From JAIPJA01 sp964390115 (GTDB taxonomy: Bacteria; Patescibacteriota; Patescibacteriia; Patescibacteriales; UBA12465): a stretch of 15,144 nucleotides of DNA. The stretch covers positions 1 through 15,144 of the forward strand of contig CAYMGT010000019.1 of NCBI GenBank assembly GCA_964390115.1. Direction: 5' to 3'. The notes below the pieces were generated by a model that saw only the letters and a list, made by a program, of their open reading frames with translations, was not told where the DNA came from and made no database searches. Both the position numbers and the translations under genes were made by a program. Position 1 is the first letter of the stretch. Each line of letters starts with the position of its first letter. Shown piece after piece: positions 14,799-15,144 of this stretch.

Positions 14799-14804
14799 AT
14801 TATA
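14799..14804 (-). promoter_or_regulatory. Candidate -10 upstream of the DUF1294 gene
   Basis: A perfect TATAAT on the minus strand, with only a poor -35 (TTAAGT, 17 nt upstream). A start near 14792 would put the AGGA at the very 5' end of the mRNA, so either this -10 or that ribosome-binding site may be spurious. Confidence 0.35.
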
Positions 14805-14812
14805 GATCTACG

Positions 14813-14872
14813 GACAATTTTACTTAACCAATATGAGAAAAGGTAAATTGTCACCCATTAACACTGGTTAAG
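14813..14872. repeat. Two interleaved inverted repeats (A-B-A'-B')
   Basis: GACAATTT (14813-14820) pairs with AAATTGTC (14845-14852), and CTTAACCA (14823-14830) pairs with TGGTTAAG (14865-14872). The two 8-bp pairs are interleaved, which in RNA gives either alternative hairpins or a pseudoknot, and in DNA may mark a protein-binding or recombination site. Confidence 0.6.
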
Positions 14873-15144
14873 GTTTATCTTGAAATATACTTTTTTTGAG
14901 TATAATGTATTGATAATCCATTTACTCCTAAAATATTTTAAACCAATTTTCAAAAATAAAAACATAACCTTGAACCCTAGACATCAATTATTAATATAAA
15001 TCTTATCTTTTCTTTATAATAACACAAATATAATTATAAGTTAAAATAAAAATACTAGAGCTTAGCTTAAAACTAAGAAAACTCTTATTTAAAGTTATTT
15101 CTTATTATTTGAGCTCAACAAAAAAAGATGTAAAACAATTTTAT
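14873..15144. other. Gene-free AT-rich stretch to the window edge
   Basis: I see no convincing coding frame or RNA gene. On the plus strand a TATAAT (14901-14906) follows TTGAAA (14880-14885) with a short 15-nt spacer, a weak possible rightward promoter. A small imperfect hairpin (CTTAG...CTAAG, about 15060-15080) runs into T-rich sequence on the minus strand and could end a gene lying beyond the right edge. Confidence 0.4.

Overview
The window is very AT-rich and densely packed. Its family content fits the Patescibacteria (Candidate Phyla Radiation), probably a Parcubacteria-like lineage. The clues are short intergenic gaps, few Shine-Dalgarno sequences, a C39 peptidase carrying the 'VEENGEA-Y..P...YLGRP-DAF' surface repeat, a Gmad2-domain protein with a small Cys-rich segment, and a B12-dependent ribonucleotide reductase as the nucleotide-reduction enzyme. 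The lineage is an inference; there is no rRNA or ribosomal protein to fix it. Stops are TAA and TAG, plus one TGA (the DUF1294 gene). This argues for the standard code and against the UGA-glycine code of Gracilibacteria/Absconditabacteria.

Layout, left to right. (1) 7-3427, minus strand: typA/bipA followed 7 nt later by a DEAD-box RNA helicase with a C-terminal DbpA-like RNA-binding domain, a ribosome-assembly pair. The typA leader holds a GC-rich hairpin followed by a U-rich run. (2) 3709-5563, plus strand: an ECF-type sigma factor, a three-TM membrane protein that is a candidate anti-sigma factor ending in HxHxxxCPxC, and a secreted 151-aa protein ending exactly at the last ligand of an EF-hand loop. 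The sigma gene and the secreted-protein gene share an upstream TGAAA-N17/18-CGTAATATA element, so this looks like a self-regulating envelope-sensing unit. It closes with a strong 12-bp stem terminator. (3) 5628-10710, minus strand: a cell-envelope run in the order peroxiredoxin, CapA-like protein, C39 peptidase, Gmad2 protein, YvlD-type 4-TM protein, charged coiled-coil protein. A good promoter (TTGAAA-N17-TATACT) lies upstream of the peroxiredoxin. (4) 10816-14250, minus strand: an ECF-transporter S-component-like membrane protein, adenosylcobalamin-dependent ribonucleotide reductase (nrdJ) and cob(I)alamin adenosyltransferase, i.e. B12 uptake (inferred), use and activation in one operon. Its promoter (TTGACC-N17-TATTAT) carries two NrdR-box-like palindromes 32 bp apart centre to centre, one of them over the -10 and start site. 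(5) 14462-14782, minus strand: a DUF1294 membrane protein, followed by about 360 bases without a recognised gene that hold interleaved inverted repeats.

The two most notable systems are the NrdR-boxed B12/nrdJ operon and the ECF sigma / membrane sensor / secreted EF-hand protein unit with its repeated promoter motif. No mobile element, CRISPR array, tRNA or rRNA was seen.
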